Origin: Chitinophagaceae bacterium
GTDB lineage: Bacteria; Bacteroidota; Bacteroidia; Chitinophagales; Chitinophagaceae
Length of the DNA: 64,000 nt
Assembly: GCA_016708765.1 (NCBI GenBank)
Contig: JADJFD010000001.1
Span: 248,001-312,000 of the forward strand
Reading direction: 5' to 3'
The stretch's first letter is position 1. Each line of letters opens with the position of its first letter. The notes beneath the pieces are model-generated. The model was given only the letters and a program-made list of their open reading frames with translations, was not told the origin of the DNA and made no database searches. Positions 1-8,797 of this stretch are shown here, piece after piece. The position numbers were made by a program, and so were the translations under genes.

Positions 1-40
1 TAAACGGGAGCATTGATAAATAAGTAAGCAGTTAGCTCCA

Positions 41-391
41 TTAAATAAAACTTATTAGGCAAGCAGCAATTATTGCTATATCTATTAAAACAGTTATAAA
101 TAATGTTGGTATGATAATCTTTGTTGGCAATGCTGCAAGATTAGTGATCAGGCTTGCTGCCATTGCACCAATTGCAAAAGGCCAGAAGATAAAATTGTTT
201 CCCGTTGCTAAAATGACAGCAACAGTAATAATAGTAAATACACATCCATGACCTGCAATGGCGAAAGCTGTCCAGCCAAAACGGTTTTCCTCCTGGCTAT
301 CTGCCCAGTTGATAAAACGTTTCCATAAAGATTTTTTAGTTGCTGTCTGACTATAAGTTGGAGCAAAAGATTTTTGGATTGTTGTTTCCAT
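41..391 (-). CDS. small membrane protein, unknown function
   Basis: 116-residue protein that I do not assign to a family. The first 35 residues are polar and basic. Three hydrophobic segments follow (about residues 40-61, 67-87 and 92-116), so it should be an inner-membrane protein with three helices and almost no C-terminal tail. The ATG lies about 175 bp from the divergent permease gene, leaving room for a promoter for each. No catalytic motif is visible. It could be a housekeeping small membrane protein or a transporter accessory; only the membrane location is supported. Confidence 0.6.
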   Translation of the reverse strand: METTIQKSFAPTYSQTATKKSLWKRFINWADSQEENRFGWTAFAIAGHGCVFTIITVAVILATGNNFIFWPFAIGAMAASLITNLAALPTKIIIPTLFITVLIDIAIIAACLISFI

Positions 392-565
392 GATTTTTGT
401 TTTATGTAAGCGAAATTGGGTTCATATACCTTTTTTTATACTGATCTATGTCTCATTTGAAACTGATCTTCGTCAGTTTGTCTTTTAATTCACCCAAAAA
501 GAGGAACAAAAAACCTTTCAACATTCATATTTTTACCTAATTTGAAACCCAAAACCAACTGACTG

Positions 566-2197
566 ATGGCAAATCAACTCTTTAGAAAAAAATCAATTGA
601 CGTTATTTTAAGAGATGCTGAACAGGGTTATGGCGATGGGCATGGCACTGGTCTTAAAAAAGTGCTGGGAGTCCGTGACCTTACTTTCTTTGGTATCGCA
701 GCTATTATTGGCGCTGGTATCTTCAGTGGTATTGGTACTGCAGCCTCTTCCGGCGGACCAGGAATTGTTTTTCTTTATGTATTTACGGCAATAGCTTGCG
801 GATTTGCAGCCTTATGTTATGCAGAGTTTGCTTCAACTGTTCCAGTTTCTGGTAGTGCTTACACTTATTCTTATGTTGCCTTCGGCGAAATATTTGCCTG
901 GATCATCGGTTGGGATTTATTGATGGAGTATGCCATTGGTAATATTGCTGTTGCTATTTCATGGAGTGATTATTTTACAACCATGATGGCCAACGCAGGC
1001 TTGCATATTCCTGAATGGATGACGATGGATTATATGTCTGCCAAAGCAGCGCAGGGAGCTGCTTGGTTGAATGCGCCTCAGATTGGAGGCTTCAGAATCA
1101 TTCTGGATATTCCGGCACTAATGATTGTAGCATTAATCACTTATATCGTTTTCAGAGGGATAAAAGAATCCCGTTCGGCAAGTAATCTGATGGTGATTAT
1201 TAAATTGGCAGTTATCTTCTTTGTAATTGTGTTGGGAGCATTTTATATTAATCCTGATAACTGGACTCCTTTTTCTCCCGAAGGATTTGGCGGAATTATG
1301 AAAGGAGTATCGGCTGTGTTTTTTGCTTATATAGGTTTTGATGCAATTTCAACTACGGCAGAGGAATGTAAGAATCCACAACGAGATTTGCCTAAGGCAA
1401 TGATCTATTCTCTTATCATTTGTACCATCGTTTATGTATTGTTAGCATTAGTGCTAACGGGTATGGTGCATTACACCAAGCTGAGTGTTGGCGATCCGTT
1501 GGCAATGGTATTTGATGAGAAAGGTTTAAAATTCATTTCGGGTATCGTTGCTGTTAGTGCCATTATTGCCACGGCAAGTGTATTACTCGTTTTTCAGATG
1601 GGACAACCAAGAATATGGATGAGTATGAGCCGAGATGGTTTATTACCAAAAGTATTTTCAAAAATTCATCCTAAGTATGGCACTCCATCTTTCTCTACAA
1701 TACTTACTGGTTTAGTTGTTGGAATTCCTGCTTTATTTTTAAATTTGAATGAAGTAATATCATTAACAAGTATTGGCACTTTATTCGCCTTTGTACTTGT
1801 ATGTGCTGGTGTACTGGCGTTGCAACAAAGGAAAAACAGGCCAGAAAGTAAATTCAAAGTGCCATATATAAACGGGCAATTTATTTATCCGATATTAATA
1901 ATTGCAGCAATTATTATTGTTGCCATTAAAGTGCCATCGCATTTTACGGCAGATATCTGGACTATAGAGACCTGGCCAATGGCTGCATTTTGGATAATAG
2001 CAATTATTGTAGCAGTAATGGCATTTGTAAAGAAGTTTTCATTGTTGCCAGTTTTAGGAATGATCAGTTGTTTTTATCTGATGTCGCAGGAAACGCATAA
2101 AGTTTGGATGCGGTTTATTATCTGGCTTGCTGCTGGGCTTGTAATTTATTTTATATATAGCTACAAGCATAGTAAACTGGCAAAAGAAAAGGAATAA
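566..2197 (+). CDS. APC-family amino acid permease
   Basis: 543-residue integral membrane protein of the amino acid-polyamine-organocation superfamily, cationic amino acid transporter/YfnA-like branch. The soluble N-terminus (about 35 residues) leads into TM1, which carries the Gly-rich signature GAGIFSGIGTAA of APC substrate sites. A further eleven to thirteen hydrophobic segments follow, with the conserved loop FDAISTTAEECKNPQRDLP after about residue 258. It should import an amino acid by proton symport or exchange across the inner membrane; the substrate cannot be read from the sequence. It stands alone, with a long hairpin directly after the stop. Confidence 0.9.
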   Translation: MANQLFRKKSIDVILRDAEQGYGDGHGTGLKKVLGVRDLTFFGIAAIIGAGIFSGIGTAASSGGPGIVFLYVFTAIACGFAALCYAEFASTVPVSGSAYTYSYVAFGEIFAWIIGWDLLMEYAIGNIAVAISWSDYFTTMMANAGLHIPEWMTMDYMSAKAAQGAAWLNAPQIGGFRIILDIPALMIVALITYIVFRGIKESRSASNLMVIIKLAVIFFVIVLGAFYINPDNWTPFSPEGFGGIMKGVSAVFFAYIGFDAISTTAEECKNPQRDLPKAMIYSLIICTIVYVLLALVLTGMVHYTKLSVGDPLAMVFDEKGLKFISGIVAVSAIIATASVLLVFQMGQPRIWMSMSRDGLLPKVFSKIHPKYGTPSFSTILTGLVVGIPALFLNLNEVISLTSIGTLFAFVLVCAGVLALQQRKNRPESKFKVPYINGQFIYPILIIAAIIIVAIKVPSHFTADIWTIETWPMAAFWIIAIIVAVMAFVKKFSLLPVLGMISCFYLMSQETHKVWMRFIIWLAAGLVIYFIYSYKHSKLAKEKE

Positions 2198-2218
2198 ATT
2201 TCTTTTAATAGAAAGCCC

Positions 2219-2314
2219 TGCCGCACATTTTTACTTTCACCCTCCTTAGCCTTTTGTCCAATATTATTTTTTTGGACATTGGATGGCGAAGGAAGGTGGT
2301 AACTTTGTGCGGCA
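2219..2314 (+). terminator. long nested hairpin after the permease gene
   Basis: Outer arms TGCCGCACA (2219-2227) and TGTGCGGCA (2306-2314) are perfect complements and are followed by TTTTGTTTTTA, as in a terminator. Inside lie a second imperfect pair (CCTCCTTAGCC at 2241-2251, GGCGAAGGAAGG at 2285-2296) and a third, innermost pair (GTCCAA / TTGGAC). The middle pair resembles the two halves of the palindrome inside the RNase P RNA at 3934-3959. Confidence 0.7.
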
Positions 2315-2341
2315 TTTTGTTTTTAATATAGATAGATAAAT

Positions 2342-3361
2342 ATGAAGTACCAGATAGGCGATACAGTTTTATTACTCCATTCAAACGAAGAAGGGCAGGT
2401 GGTGGACATTATGAATGAAAAAATGCTGATGGTGGATGTAAAAGGTGTCACATTTCCCGTTTATATGGATCAGGTGGATTTTCCTTACTTCAAACGATTT
2501 ACTGAAAAGAAAATAGTTCCGGCTAATAAAGAGAAACAATATGTGGATGATTTAAGAAAAGAAAAGTTACCAAAGGAGAAACAAGTTGCCGATGGAGTGT
2601 GGCTTACTTTTCTTCCAGTAATGGATACAGATGAGTTTGGAGATGTAGTGGTAGAGGAATTGAAAATGCATTTGGTGAACAGAACAGAAACGCCGTATAA
2701 TTTTATTTATAAATTACATTTTTTTGGGAAGCCGGATTTTGATTTAAAGAACAGCATTCATCCATTCGAAGATTTTTATTTGCATGATATTGACTTCGCA
2801 GATTTGAATGATAGCCCAAGTTTTGAGTTTGATTTTTCCTTGATAACTCCTTCAAAGCATAAAGCAGATCATTATGAAGCATCTGTTAAATTAAAACCCA
2901 AACAGCTCTTTGCAAGAATTGAAGAGTTGAAGAAAAAGAATGAAGCCACTTTTTCACAATTACTTTTCGAAAATTATCCTGATAAATTGGTGGAAGATGT
3001 AGTGGAAATGGGAAGGCTAGCTGCAAGAGGATATAAAATATACGATGCATCCAAAGCAAGACAACATATGGAGCCAGCCCGAAGTGTGGTAGATCTGCAT
3101 ATCGAAAAATTGACAGACGACTGGAAGCATCTAAGCAACTTTGATATTTTAAGTACACAGTTAAAAGCTTTTGAAAAATATTATCAATTATCTGTTTTAC
3201 ATCATCAGCCTTCATTAACTGTTATACATGGAGTAGGAGAAGGAGTGCTGCGGGATGAGATACATGAAAAACTTAGATTGAAAAGAGAAGTGAAATCATT
3301 TGTAAACCAGTTTCATCCAAGTTTTGGATATGGTGCTACGGAGATATTTTTTCAGTATTAA
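2342..3361 (+). CDS. DUF2027 and Smr domain protein
   Basis: 339-residue cytoplasmic protein. Residues 1-55 form a KOW-like module (YQIGDTVLLLHSNEEGQVVDI) as in the MutS2 family. The middle (about 70-190) matches my recollection of DUF2027, a beta-rich domain of Bacteroidota. The C-terminal 90 residues are an Smr domain, with VVDLHIEKL and the HGVGEGVLRDEIHEKL loop. Smr domains are associated with DNA or RNA nicking and MutS2-like functions. The exact role of this Bacteroidota architecture is not established to my knowledge. ATG at 2342 lies 28 bp after the preceding terminator, so it is a separate transcription unit. Confidence 0.85.
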   Translation: MKYQIGDTVLLLHSNEEGQVVDIMNEKMLMVDVKGVTFPVYMDQVDFPYFKRFTEKKIVPANKEKQYVDDLRKEKLPKEKQVADGVWLTFLPVMDTDEFGDVVVEELKMHLVNRTETPYNFIYKLHFFGKPDFDLKNSIHPFEDFYLHDIDFADLNDSPSFEFDFSLITPSKHKADHYEASVKLKPKQLFARIEELKKKNEATFSQLLFENYPDKLVEDVVEMGRLAARGYKIYDASKARQHMEPARSVVDLHIEKLTDDWKHLSNFDILSTQLKAFEKYYQLSVLHHQPSLTVIHGVGEGVLRDEIHEKLRLKREVKSFVNQFHPSFGYGATEIFFQY

Positions 3362-3401
3362 AAAAAGTAAAATTCTAAATTGAATTGTTTGTTTTTGAAA
3401 T

Positions 3402-3635
3402 CTATTTTTTCTTTGAGAAAGAATCAATAAATTTTAAAATAATGCTTAGAATAATTGAAAGAAGATGTAAAATAGCCAGCCAGATTGTTATGATTGTGCC
3501 ATAGAAACCAATAAAGCCGATTAGTTGAAAACCCAAAGAATCTTGGTTGCCTAAAAAAGCTATTACTATTGCAATTAAAGAGACAATAAAACTATTTGTC
3601 ATCAACTTCAATAGAAATCCAGAAACTTTTGTCAT
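3402..3635 (-). CDS. small membrane protein, unknown
   Basis: 77 residues, almost entirely hydrophobic, with two or three predicted helices (about residues 15-29, 36-50 and 52-68) and a basic C-terminal KKK. It converges on the DUF2027/Smr gene with a 40-bp gap. No family is recognised. Codon use looks coding and the start is an ATG, but a protein this short and hydrophobic is weak evidence alone. Confidence 0.5.
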   Translation of the reverse strand: MTKVSGFLLKLMTNSFIVSLIAIVIAFLGNQDSLGFQLIGFIGFYGTIITIWLAILHLLSIILSIILKFIDSFSKKK

Positions 3636-3706
3636 TCCTTTTTTATTAGATTTTTAAAATTACAACCTATTCTAATCATAAATGGTTTTTACAAATTGCT
3701 GAAAAG

Positions 3707-3773
3707 AATTACTGAACGTACAAGAGTGCGTCGCAACAGACGATGATAGTAGTAATGTCGCTGGCTACATAAA
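3707..3773 (+). promoter_or_regulatory. conserved element, copy A, upstream of rnpB
   Basis: This 67-bp stretch aligns with 17708-17773 upstream of prfB. Shared blocks in order are AATTAC-GAACG, GCGTCGCAAC, TGATAGTAGTA and GCTGG(C/T)TACA-AA. The outer sequence around the two copies differs. It ends 3 bp before a TATATTTG box that probably drives RNase P RNA. Its nature (protein site, RNA leader or small mobile sequence) is unknown. Confidence 0.6.
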
Positions 3774-3776
3774 TTG

Positions 3777-3784
3777 TATATTTG
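3777..3784 (+). promoter_or_regulatory. -7 promoter box of rnpB
   Basis: TATATTTG matches the Bacteroidota -7 consensus TAnnTTTG. Transcription would begin about 5-6 nt downstream, some 15-20 nt before helix P1 of the RNase P RNA, so a short 5' trailer would need to be removed. Confidence 0.6.
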
Positions 3785-3806
3785 CCTTCGCTTCTTTGAA
3801 ATTTTT

Positions 3807-4163
3807 GCTACAAGCCAGGCTATCGCTTCTTATTTATTTAGGAGGAGGAAAGTCCGGACAGCACAGAGCAATGCACCGGTGAATAGCCGGGTCTTGAGAA
3901 ATCAGGAACAGATAGTGCCACAGAAAATAACTACCCTCCTTCGCCAAGGCTACGGAGGGCAAGGGTGAAAACGTAGGGTAAGAGCCTACGGCTTTTGATG
4001 GTAACATCATTTGCGGGTAAACCTTGCATGCTGAAATGCCACATATACCATCGCCTGAGAACGGCTCGTTCGATGATGGAGGGTAGGCAGCTTGATTCCG
4101 ATTGGTAACTTTCGGAACAGATAAATGATAGCCCACGACAGAATCCGGCTTACGGCTTGTAGC
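3807..4163 (+). ncRNA. rnpB: RNase P RNA
   Basis: Catalytic RNA of RNase P, which removes the 5' leader of pre-tRNAs. P1 is formed by GCTACAAGCC (3807-3816) and GGCTTGTAGC (4154-4163), followed by a run of seven T as terminator. Between them are the universally conserved blocks GAGGAAAGTCCGGACAGCAC, GGGTGAAAACG, GTAAGAGCCTACGG, and near the end GACAGAATCCGGCTTACGG. The layout is bacterial type A. Helix P12 is built from a palindrome (3934-3959). ORFs that cross this region are meaningless. Confidence 0.95.
3934..3959 (+). repeat. palindromic repeat forming RNase P RNA P12
   Basis: Left arm CCCTCCTTCGCC, loop AA, right arm GGCTACGGAGGG; ten of twelve positions pair. It sits exactly where type A RNase P RNAs have the variable P12 helix, just before the conserved GGGTGAAA. 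A related but interrupted palindrome lies at 2241-2296. I recall this sequence as a dispersed palindrome in bacterial genomes. Confidence 0.6.
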
Positions 4164-4182
4164 TTTTTTTAAACAATTAATT

Positions 4183-4824
4183 ATGCGGAGTTTATTATTA
4201 ATACTGTCAATTATTTTTTTAGTAGTCGCCTGTAAAAGCAAATCGGGAAAAAAAGAAGAGGAGCCTATAGTTCCAACTATTAGTGCGGCCGATTCTTTAT
4301 TACTAAAGCAGCAAAAGGACTCCACACTTTTAAGTCTTACAAAAGATGTGCTGACAGTAATTAAAAATAAAAAATACGATTCTCTTGCTTTATTTATTCA
4401 TCCCGATGAAGGAGTACGATTTTCTCCCAATGCATATATTGATACTGCTGTTGATAAAATTTTTACAATAGAGATATTTAAAAAAGATGCAACAGCAAAA
4501 AAGCACCAAAAATTTACCTGGGGTGAATATGATGGTTCCGGTGACCCGATCAACCTGACAATTGACGAATATTTCAAGAGGTTTGTTTACGATGTTGATT
4601 TTCTTACACCGGAGACTCGTAAAGTGAATGAATTTATTGGTGGAAGTAATTCACAAAACAACCTGCTGGCAGTTTACGATAGTTGTGATTTTACGGAAAG
4701 CCATTTTTCCCGGTTCGATAAAAAATTTGATGGAATGGACTGGCGAAGTATCCGGCTTGTTTTTAAAATTAAAGATGGAAAATATTTTTTAGTTGGTGTT
4801 ATTCATGATGAATGGACTATTTAA
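4183..4824 (+). CDS. lipoprotein, unknown function
   Basis: 213-residue lipoprotein. Residues 1-17 form a signal peptide ending in lipobox VVAC, followed by a short charged linker (KSKSGKKEEEP). The rest is a globular domain rich in Asp, Phe and Lys, with SLALFIHPDEGVRFSP near residue 66. This resembles stress/NTF2-type lipoproteins, but I would not assign a family. It begins 19 nt after the RNase P RNA and overlaps the convergent CPBP gene by 8 nt. Confidence 0.75.
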   Translation: MRSLLLILSIIFLVVACKSKSGKKEEEPIVPTISAADSLLLKQQKDSTLLSLTKDVLTVIKNKKYDSLALFIHPDEGVRFSPNAYIDTAVDKIFTIEIFKKDATAKKHQKFTWGEYDGSGDPINLTIDEYFKRFVYDVDFLTPETRKVNEFIGGSNSQNNLLAVYDSCDFTESHFSRFDKKFDGMDWRSIRLVFKIKDGKYFLVGVIHDEWTI

Positions 4825-5734
4825 TAAATGCATTCCCTATATATCCTCCCAGTTCCATCAACCATGCAATGCCAAGGTGAACAATCAATCCGCCTAAGAT
4901 TGACCTGGTATGATAAACAACAATACCCAAAAGTATTCCTCCAAAATAAGAACTGATACATTCACCCATTGGCTTTCCAAAATGTATGGCGCAATAAAAA
5001 CAAGCCATTGGCAATATTGCATCTTTGCCAGCCCATTTTATAAAAGCAAGGATTAAAAATCCACGGAAGAATAATTCTATAGTGATGAAATCTGTACCAT
5101 AAGAAATTTCAAATAATAATTTATGCCACCACTGCATACCCGGTTCATCATAAATACTGGCAATGGTTTTTAGTTTTGGATATACGGCTAAAAAATCTTG
5201 TTGTGTAGAAGCTGCTGCAATCAATGGCATCATTATTAATAACATCAGCAGATATGGCCTCCAGTTCATTTCCTTTGTCTTCAATCCATAAAAAGGTTGC
5301 TCTTTATCAAAGACTTTCCATATAATAAATAATGCGCCACCAATAATAAGTACCAGCAAAGGCCAGTAAACAATATGGTTCCAATAATTATTCCAGTTAA
5401 GATTTGGAGAGAAGTTGAAATGAAAATCTACGCTAGATTTAAAAGAAAATATAGCCGGAGCCAGCAAGACTAAGAAGATGAATGCAGGGTTTGAAGTGTA
5501 TTTTCTTTTTGCAATTAATCGGTAAAGCAAATAAGGAACTGAAAAAGCTAAAAGGAATAATGCGTATCGACTAATAAAGCTAAAAGCAAATGAATGCTGC
5601 TTCTTTATATAACTGTCTGCATCAAAATGGTAATTCAGAAATATTAAAATGGCCGTAAAAACGGACACAGCCAACAATACTTTCTTGTCAACTGCTGAAA
5701 AATATTCCCTGATTTGCTGGATTATAGCCTTCAT
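4817..5734 (-). CDS. CPBP family intramembrane metalloprotease
   Basis: 305-residue polytopic membrane protein with about eight hydrophobic segments. The C-terminal third holds the CPBP (CAAX protease and bacteriocin-processing) motifs. These are IELFFRGFL (a single-Glu form of the usual EExxxR), FYCAIHFGKP with the second-motif His, and HLGIAWLMEL with the third. These residues bind metal in the membrane in the family. I chose the ATG at 5734: the frame is open to 5824, but that would start 13 bp from the divergent gene and add 30 non-hydrophobic residues. The substrate is unknown. Confidence 0.8.
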   Translation of the reverse strand: MKAIIQQIREYFSAVDKKVLLAVSVFTAILIFLNYHFDADSYIKKQHSFAFSFISRYALFLLAFSVPYLLYRLIAKRKYTSNPAFIFLVLLAPAIFSFKSSVDFHFNFSPNLNWNNYWNHIVYWPLLVLIIGGALFIIWKVFDKEQPFYGLKTKEMNWRPYLLMLLIMMPLIAAASTQQDFLAVYPKLKTIASIYDEPGMQWWHKLLFEISYGTDFITIELFFRGFLILAFIKWAGKDAILPMACFYCAIHFGKPMGECISSYFGGILLGIVVYHTRSILGGLIVHLGIAWLMELGGYIGNAFIK

Positions 5735-5836
5735 TTCAGGCGGAAAATAAAATATTTTGCTGGTCTTTAAACTTTCTTGCGGTTGAGAGTTCCAATGTTT
5801 CGTTAAATGATTTAAACAAACCAAAAAAGTATAACC

Positions 5837-6763
5837 ATGAAAACTCTCAAACTTAACCGGATTACACTTGCTGCCTTTGCAGTATTGTTCTCACTTTTTA
5901 TTACTTCCTGTCAGAAGGAAGCCAGTTTATCAAGTCCCGAAGAAACAGTTAACGAAGAAGAAGCTGCCACTCTTTCTGATGAAAGTTCAGTGGCTGAAGC
6001 CAGCTTTGATGATGCTGACGACATCGCTTTTACCGCCGCCGATGAAGAAGGCAATGCAGGTGGCTTTGGCGTAGAAGGTCGTTCTGCTGGAGGAGATCAG
6101 GGCCGTATTTTTCTTCCGAATTTCTTTGAGCTAAGAGAAAGAATTGGTGACTGTGCTACGATTACTGTAACACCCAACGACAGTACCTATCCAAAAAGAG
6201 TTGTTATTGATTTTGGCGACAGTTGCCTTGGGCGAGATGGCAAAGTAAGAAGCGGAAAGCTTGTTCTTGACTTTACAGGACCTATCCGCAGACCAGGTTC
6301 TATTGTTACACTTGAATTTGTTCGCTATCATGTAAACCGTGTACATATTGAAGGAAGAAAGATTTTCAAAAACCTTTCTGAGCCGCCTGTACATAAATGG
6401 AGTATTGCGATAGACGATGGAAAAGTAACTTTCCCAAGTGGCAGAGGTTATAGATATGAAGGTATTAAAACTGTAACACAGATTGGCGGAATACTTACGG
6501 CAAGAGTTTGGGATGATGTTTACAAAATGACAACTCGTTCTTCTACAAGATTTAATAATAGCTGGACAGTAAATATCACTACAGAAGATCCTCTAATTAA
6601 GAAAGTAGCTTGTCGTTGGATTAGCGAAGGTACTTTGAAAATAAGAATCAACGACAGAGTATTGAAACTTGATTTTGGATTCCCTAATAATGGTAACTGC
6701 GATAACAAAGCATTACTTAGTTGGAATAATGGCAACAGCCAGCGAATTGTAATCCTCCCTTAA
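5837..6763 (+). CDS. secreted lipoprotein, unknown function
   Basis: 308 residues. Signal peptide about 1-25 with lipobox FITSC, then a very acidic linker (about 28-75, rich in E, D, S, A). A globular beta-rich domain with many aromatic and charged strands follows. The acidic stretch right after the lipidated Cys resembles the lipoprotein export signal of Bacteroidota, which would place it on the cell surface; that is inference. The product is otherwise unrecognised. A perfect terminator hairpin follows the stop. Confidence 0.75.
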   Translation: MKTLKLNRITLAAFAVLFSLFITSCQKEASLSSPEETVNEEEAATLSDESSVAEASFDDADDIAFTAADEEGNAGGFGVEGRSAGGDQGRIFLPNFFELRERIGDCATITVTPNDSTYPKRVVIDFGDSCLGRDGKVRSGKLVLDFTGPIRRPGSIVTLEFVRYHVNRVHIEGRKIFKNLSEPPVHKWSIAIDDGKVTFPSGRGYRYEGIKTVTQIGGILTARVWDDVYKMTTRSSTRFNNSWTVNITTEDPLIKKVACRWISEGTLKIRINDRVLKLDFGFPNNGNCDNKALLSWNNGNSQRIVILP

Positions 6764-6782
6764 TCATACACTAAATAAATAT

Positions 6783-6813
6783 AAAAGTCCTTCCTGATTA
6801 CGGAAGGACTTTT
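6783..6813. terminator. bidirectional terminator
   Basis: AAAAGTCCTTCC (6783-6794) and GGAAGGACTTTT (6802-6813) are perfect complements around a 7-nt loop. A and T tails lie on both sides, so it can serve both converging genes. Confidence 0.9.
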
Positions 6814-6867
6814 ATATTTATTGCAATTAGATAATGGTCTTTTTATTTATTTTCTTTTGCAGAAATT

Positions 6868-7581
6868 CTATTCAATATGATAGCTGACGAGTGTTAGGAT
6901 TTGCTCAGTCTTAATTATTGGAACACCTAATTTAGCTTTCTCTCTTTTGTACTTTAATACGCCGATACCTGGTTTAAAGAAAACCTGATCTTTACGATAG
7001 TTACGGGCATTTTTTTCAAAATAGAGATAATTATTGTATGTGCCTGCAGGTGTTGTCATCTCTGATTCTATTTTTAATGAACGACCAATTGCTGCGGCAT
7101 CCTCAAAACTTGTAATATATCTAATAGAGTCGCCCTCAAATAGGCTATAACCTTTTTTTGCTTCTACTATTCCGGGAGCATATAAGCGATCTTCAAGACC
7201 AAAAAAAGATGAATCGTTTGCAAATAATGTTTCTGGTAACCCTATATACATATTGCTTTTCCACCAAACCAGCTTATCAGGAAGCGACATTAAGTTTGAA
7301 ATAAACCGCAATGTATCAAACTGAACTTTCTGAAATACCCCATCATTAAAGAGTGAGTCTTCATACACCCAATAATTTTTGCTGCTTAAAGAGATAAAAC
7401 CACAATGCTTAGAAGTGTAGTTATAATTGATTACAGAATCTGAAGAATAGGAACGGCCAGCCGGATTAGCGGTCTGTAGCTCACATGGCTCAGATTTTTG
7501 TTCAACATCAACAAAGATGTCTTTTCTACAGGATGCAAATAATATGCATCCTATTACAAGAGGTAGAAATATTTTTTTCAA
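6868..7581 (-). CDS. lipoprotein, unknown function
   Basis: 237 residues with signal peptide MKKIFLPLVIGCILFASC and lipobox FASC at Cys18. The mature part is mixed alpha/beta, with motifs such as YWVYEDSLFNDG and FFKPGIGVLKYKREK. These recall the last strands of the generic lipoproteins common in Chitinophagaceae. No enzymatic motif is seen. The gene is monocistronic between two terminators. Confidence 0.75.
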   Translation of the reverse strand: MKKIFLPLVIGCILFASCRKDIFVDVEQKSEPCELQTANPAGRSYSSDSVINYNYTSKHCGFISLSSKNYWVYEDSLFNDGVFQKVQFDTLRFISNLMSLPDKLVWWKSNMYIGLPETLFANDSSFFGLEDRLYAPGIVEAKKGYSLFEGDSIRYITSFEDAAAIGRSLKIESEMTTPAGTYNNYLYFEKNARNYRKDQVFFKPGIGVLKYKREKAKLGVPIIKTEQILTLVSYHIE

Positions 7582-7730
7582 AAGAATCCGTTTTTAGTCC
7601 AAAAGGATTGACAAAATAGAGAGTAGTTTTCATATCTCATAACTTTACTAAGGAAATTTACGATAAGTGATATACCGTAATTTGTGCAATTGATTGAATT
7701 TAAACAGGAATCGCCTTGTTATTTGCAATA

Positions 7731-7761
7731 AAAAAAGTCTGAAGAAATTTTCAGACTTTTT
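7731..7761. terminator. bidirectional terminator
   Basis: AAAAAAGTCTGAA and TTCAGACTTTTT form a perfect stem with A and T tails. It lies 34 bp downstream of the stop of the dienelactone hydrolase gene on the minus strand. Confidence 0.85.
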
Positions 7762-7794
7762 AATAAAATGATTAATTCCTTTATATAATAGCTA

Positions 7795-8625
7795 TTATTT
7801 AAACGTTTTTTCAAAGAAATCTTTCATGTCATTCCAAGATGCAGTATCTGCTGCCGCATTATATTTAATCGGAATCTTGAATTTTTCTCCACTTGCTGTT
7901 GCATCGGGATTGGTAAAAGCATGGGTGGCATCCTTATAAGATTTAAATTGATAAGGAATTTTTGCACTGTCCATCATAGCTTTAAACTGCACAACTTGGC
8001 TTTCCGGTACAAAACTATCAGCCTCACCATGGCAAATAAGGATTTGAGCGTTTGTTAGGCCAATAGATGCAGGATAGGTTTCCAACCCTCCATGAAAGCT
8101 TACGACTCCCTTTAATGGTAAACCATAAAGTGCAAGGTTTAGCACTTGGGTGCCTCCAAAGCAATAGCCAATTGCTGCAACTTTTGTTGAATCCATTTGC
8201 GGATATTTTTTTAACAAGTTTTCGGCAGCAACAAAACGGGTTACACATTTTGAATTGTTTTCATAAAATGGTGTTGCTAATTCCTGTGCTGTAGCAGGAT
8301 TATCAGCTTGCTTTCCTCCGCCGTATAAGTCTATGGCCATAGCGATGTATCCAAGTTTTGCAAGTTCTCTAGCTCTCATCTTTGTATAATCACTTAGGCC
8401 CCACCATTCATGTATTATAAAAACTGCAGGTCGGGCACCTTTAATATTCTCATCATATACAACAAACCCATTCATGCTTAACCCATCATCCTCATATATA
8501 ACATTTTCTTCTTTTAATATTGGCGCTGTCATTTCGACCTCCTTTTTTTTGTCTTCATTTTTGCAAGACATAAGTACAATAGCTGATGTGAAAATTGTAA
8601 GTAATAGTGATTTAAATGATTTCAT
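7795..8625 (-). CDS. dienelactone hydrolase family lipoprotein
   Basis: 276-residue alpha/beta hydrolase. MKSFKSLLLTIFTSAIVLMSC is a lipoprotein signal, which is why I start at 8625 rather than the upstream in-frame ATG at 8658. Family marks are IHEWWGLSDYTKMRARELA, the nucleophile elbow GYCFGG (Cys in place of Ser, typical of dienelactone hydrolases), the acid in GEADSFVP and the His in DATHAFTNP. It probably hydrolyses an ester or lactone in the periplasm or at the outer membrane; the substrate is unknown. Confidence 0.88.
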   Translation of the reverse strand: MKSFKSLLLTIFTSAIVLMSCKNEDKKKEVEMTAPILKEENVIYEDDGLSMNGFVVYDENIKGARPAVFIIHEWWGLSDYTKMRARELAKLGYIAMAIDLYGGGKQADNPATAQELATPFYENNSKCVTRFVAAENLLKKYPQMDSTKVAAIGYCFGGTQVLNLALYGLPLKGVVSFHGGLETYPASIGLTNAQILICHGEADSFVPESQVVQFKAMMDSAKIPYQFKSYKDATHAFTNPDATASGEKFKIPIKYNAAADTASWNDMKDFFEKTFK

Positions 8626-8797
8626 TGTTGAAGTTTTTGTAGTCATTGCGTTAAACAATAAAGTTCCGGAAAAGTTTTAACATACAACAGTTGGGATTGA
8701 TACTGTTACAATAAGAAGGCAAATTAGTTATATCGGCCCATATAGATTACCTTCCTCACCAACATCTTTTTATTTATACACTTTTACAGCTCTTTTA

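Noticed and set aside
3774..4325. Open frames across 3774-3968 (+) and 3834-4325 (-)
   Set aside because: They overlap the RNase P RNA, whose conserved blocks and P1 pairing are unmistakable.
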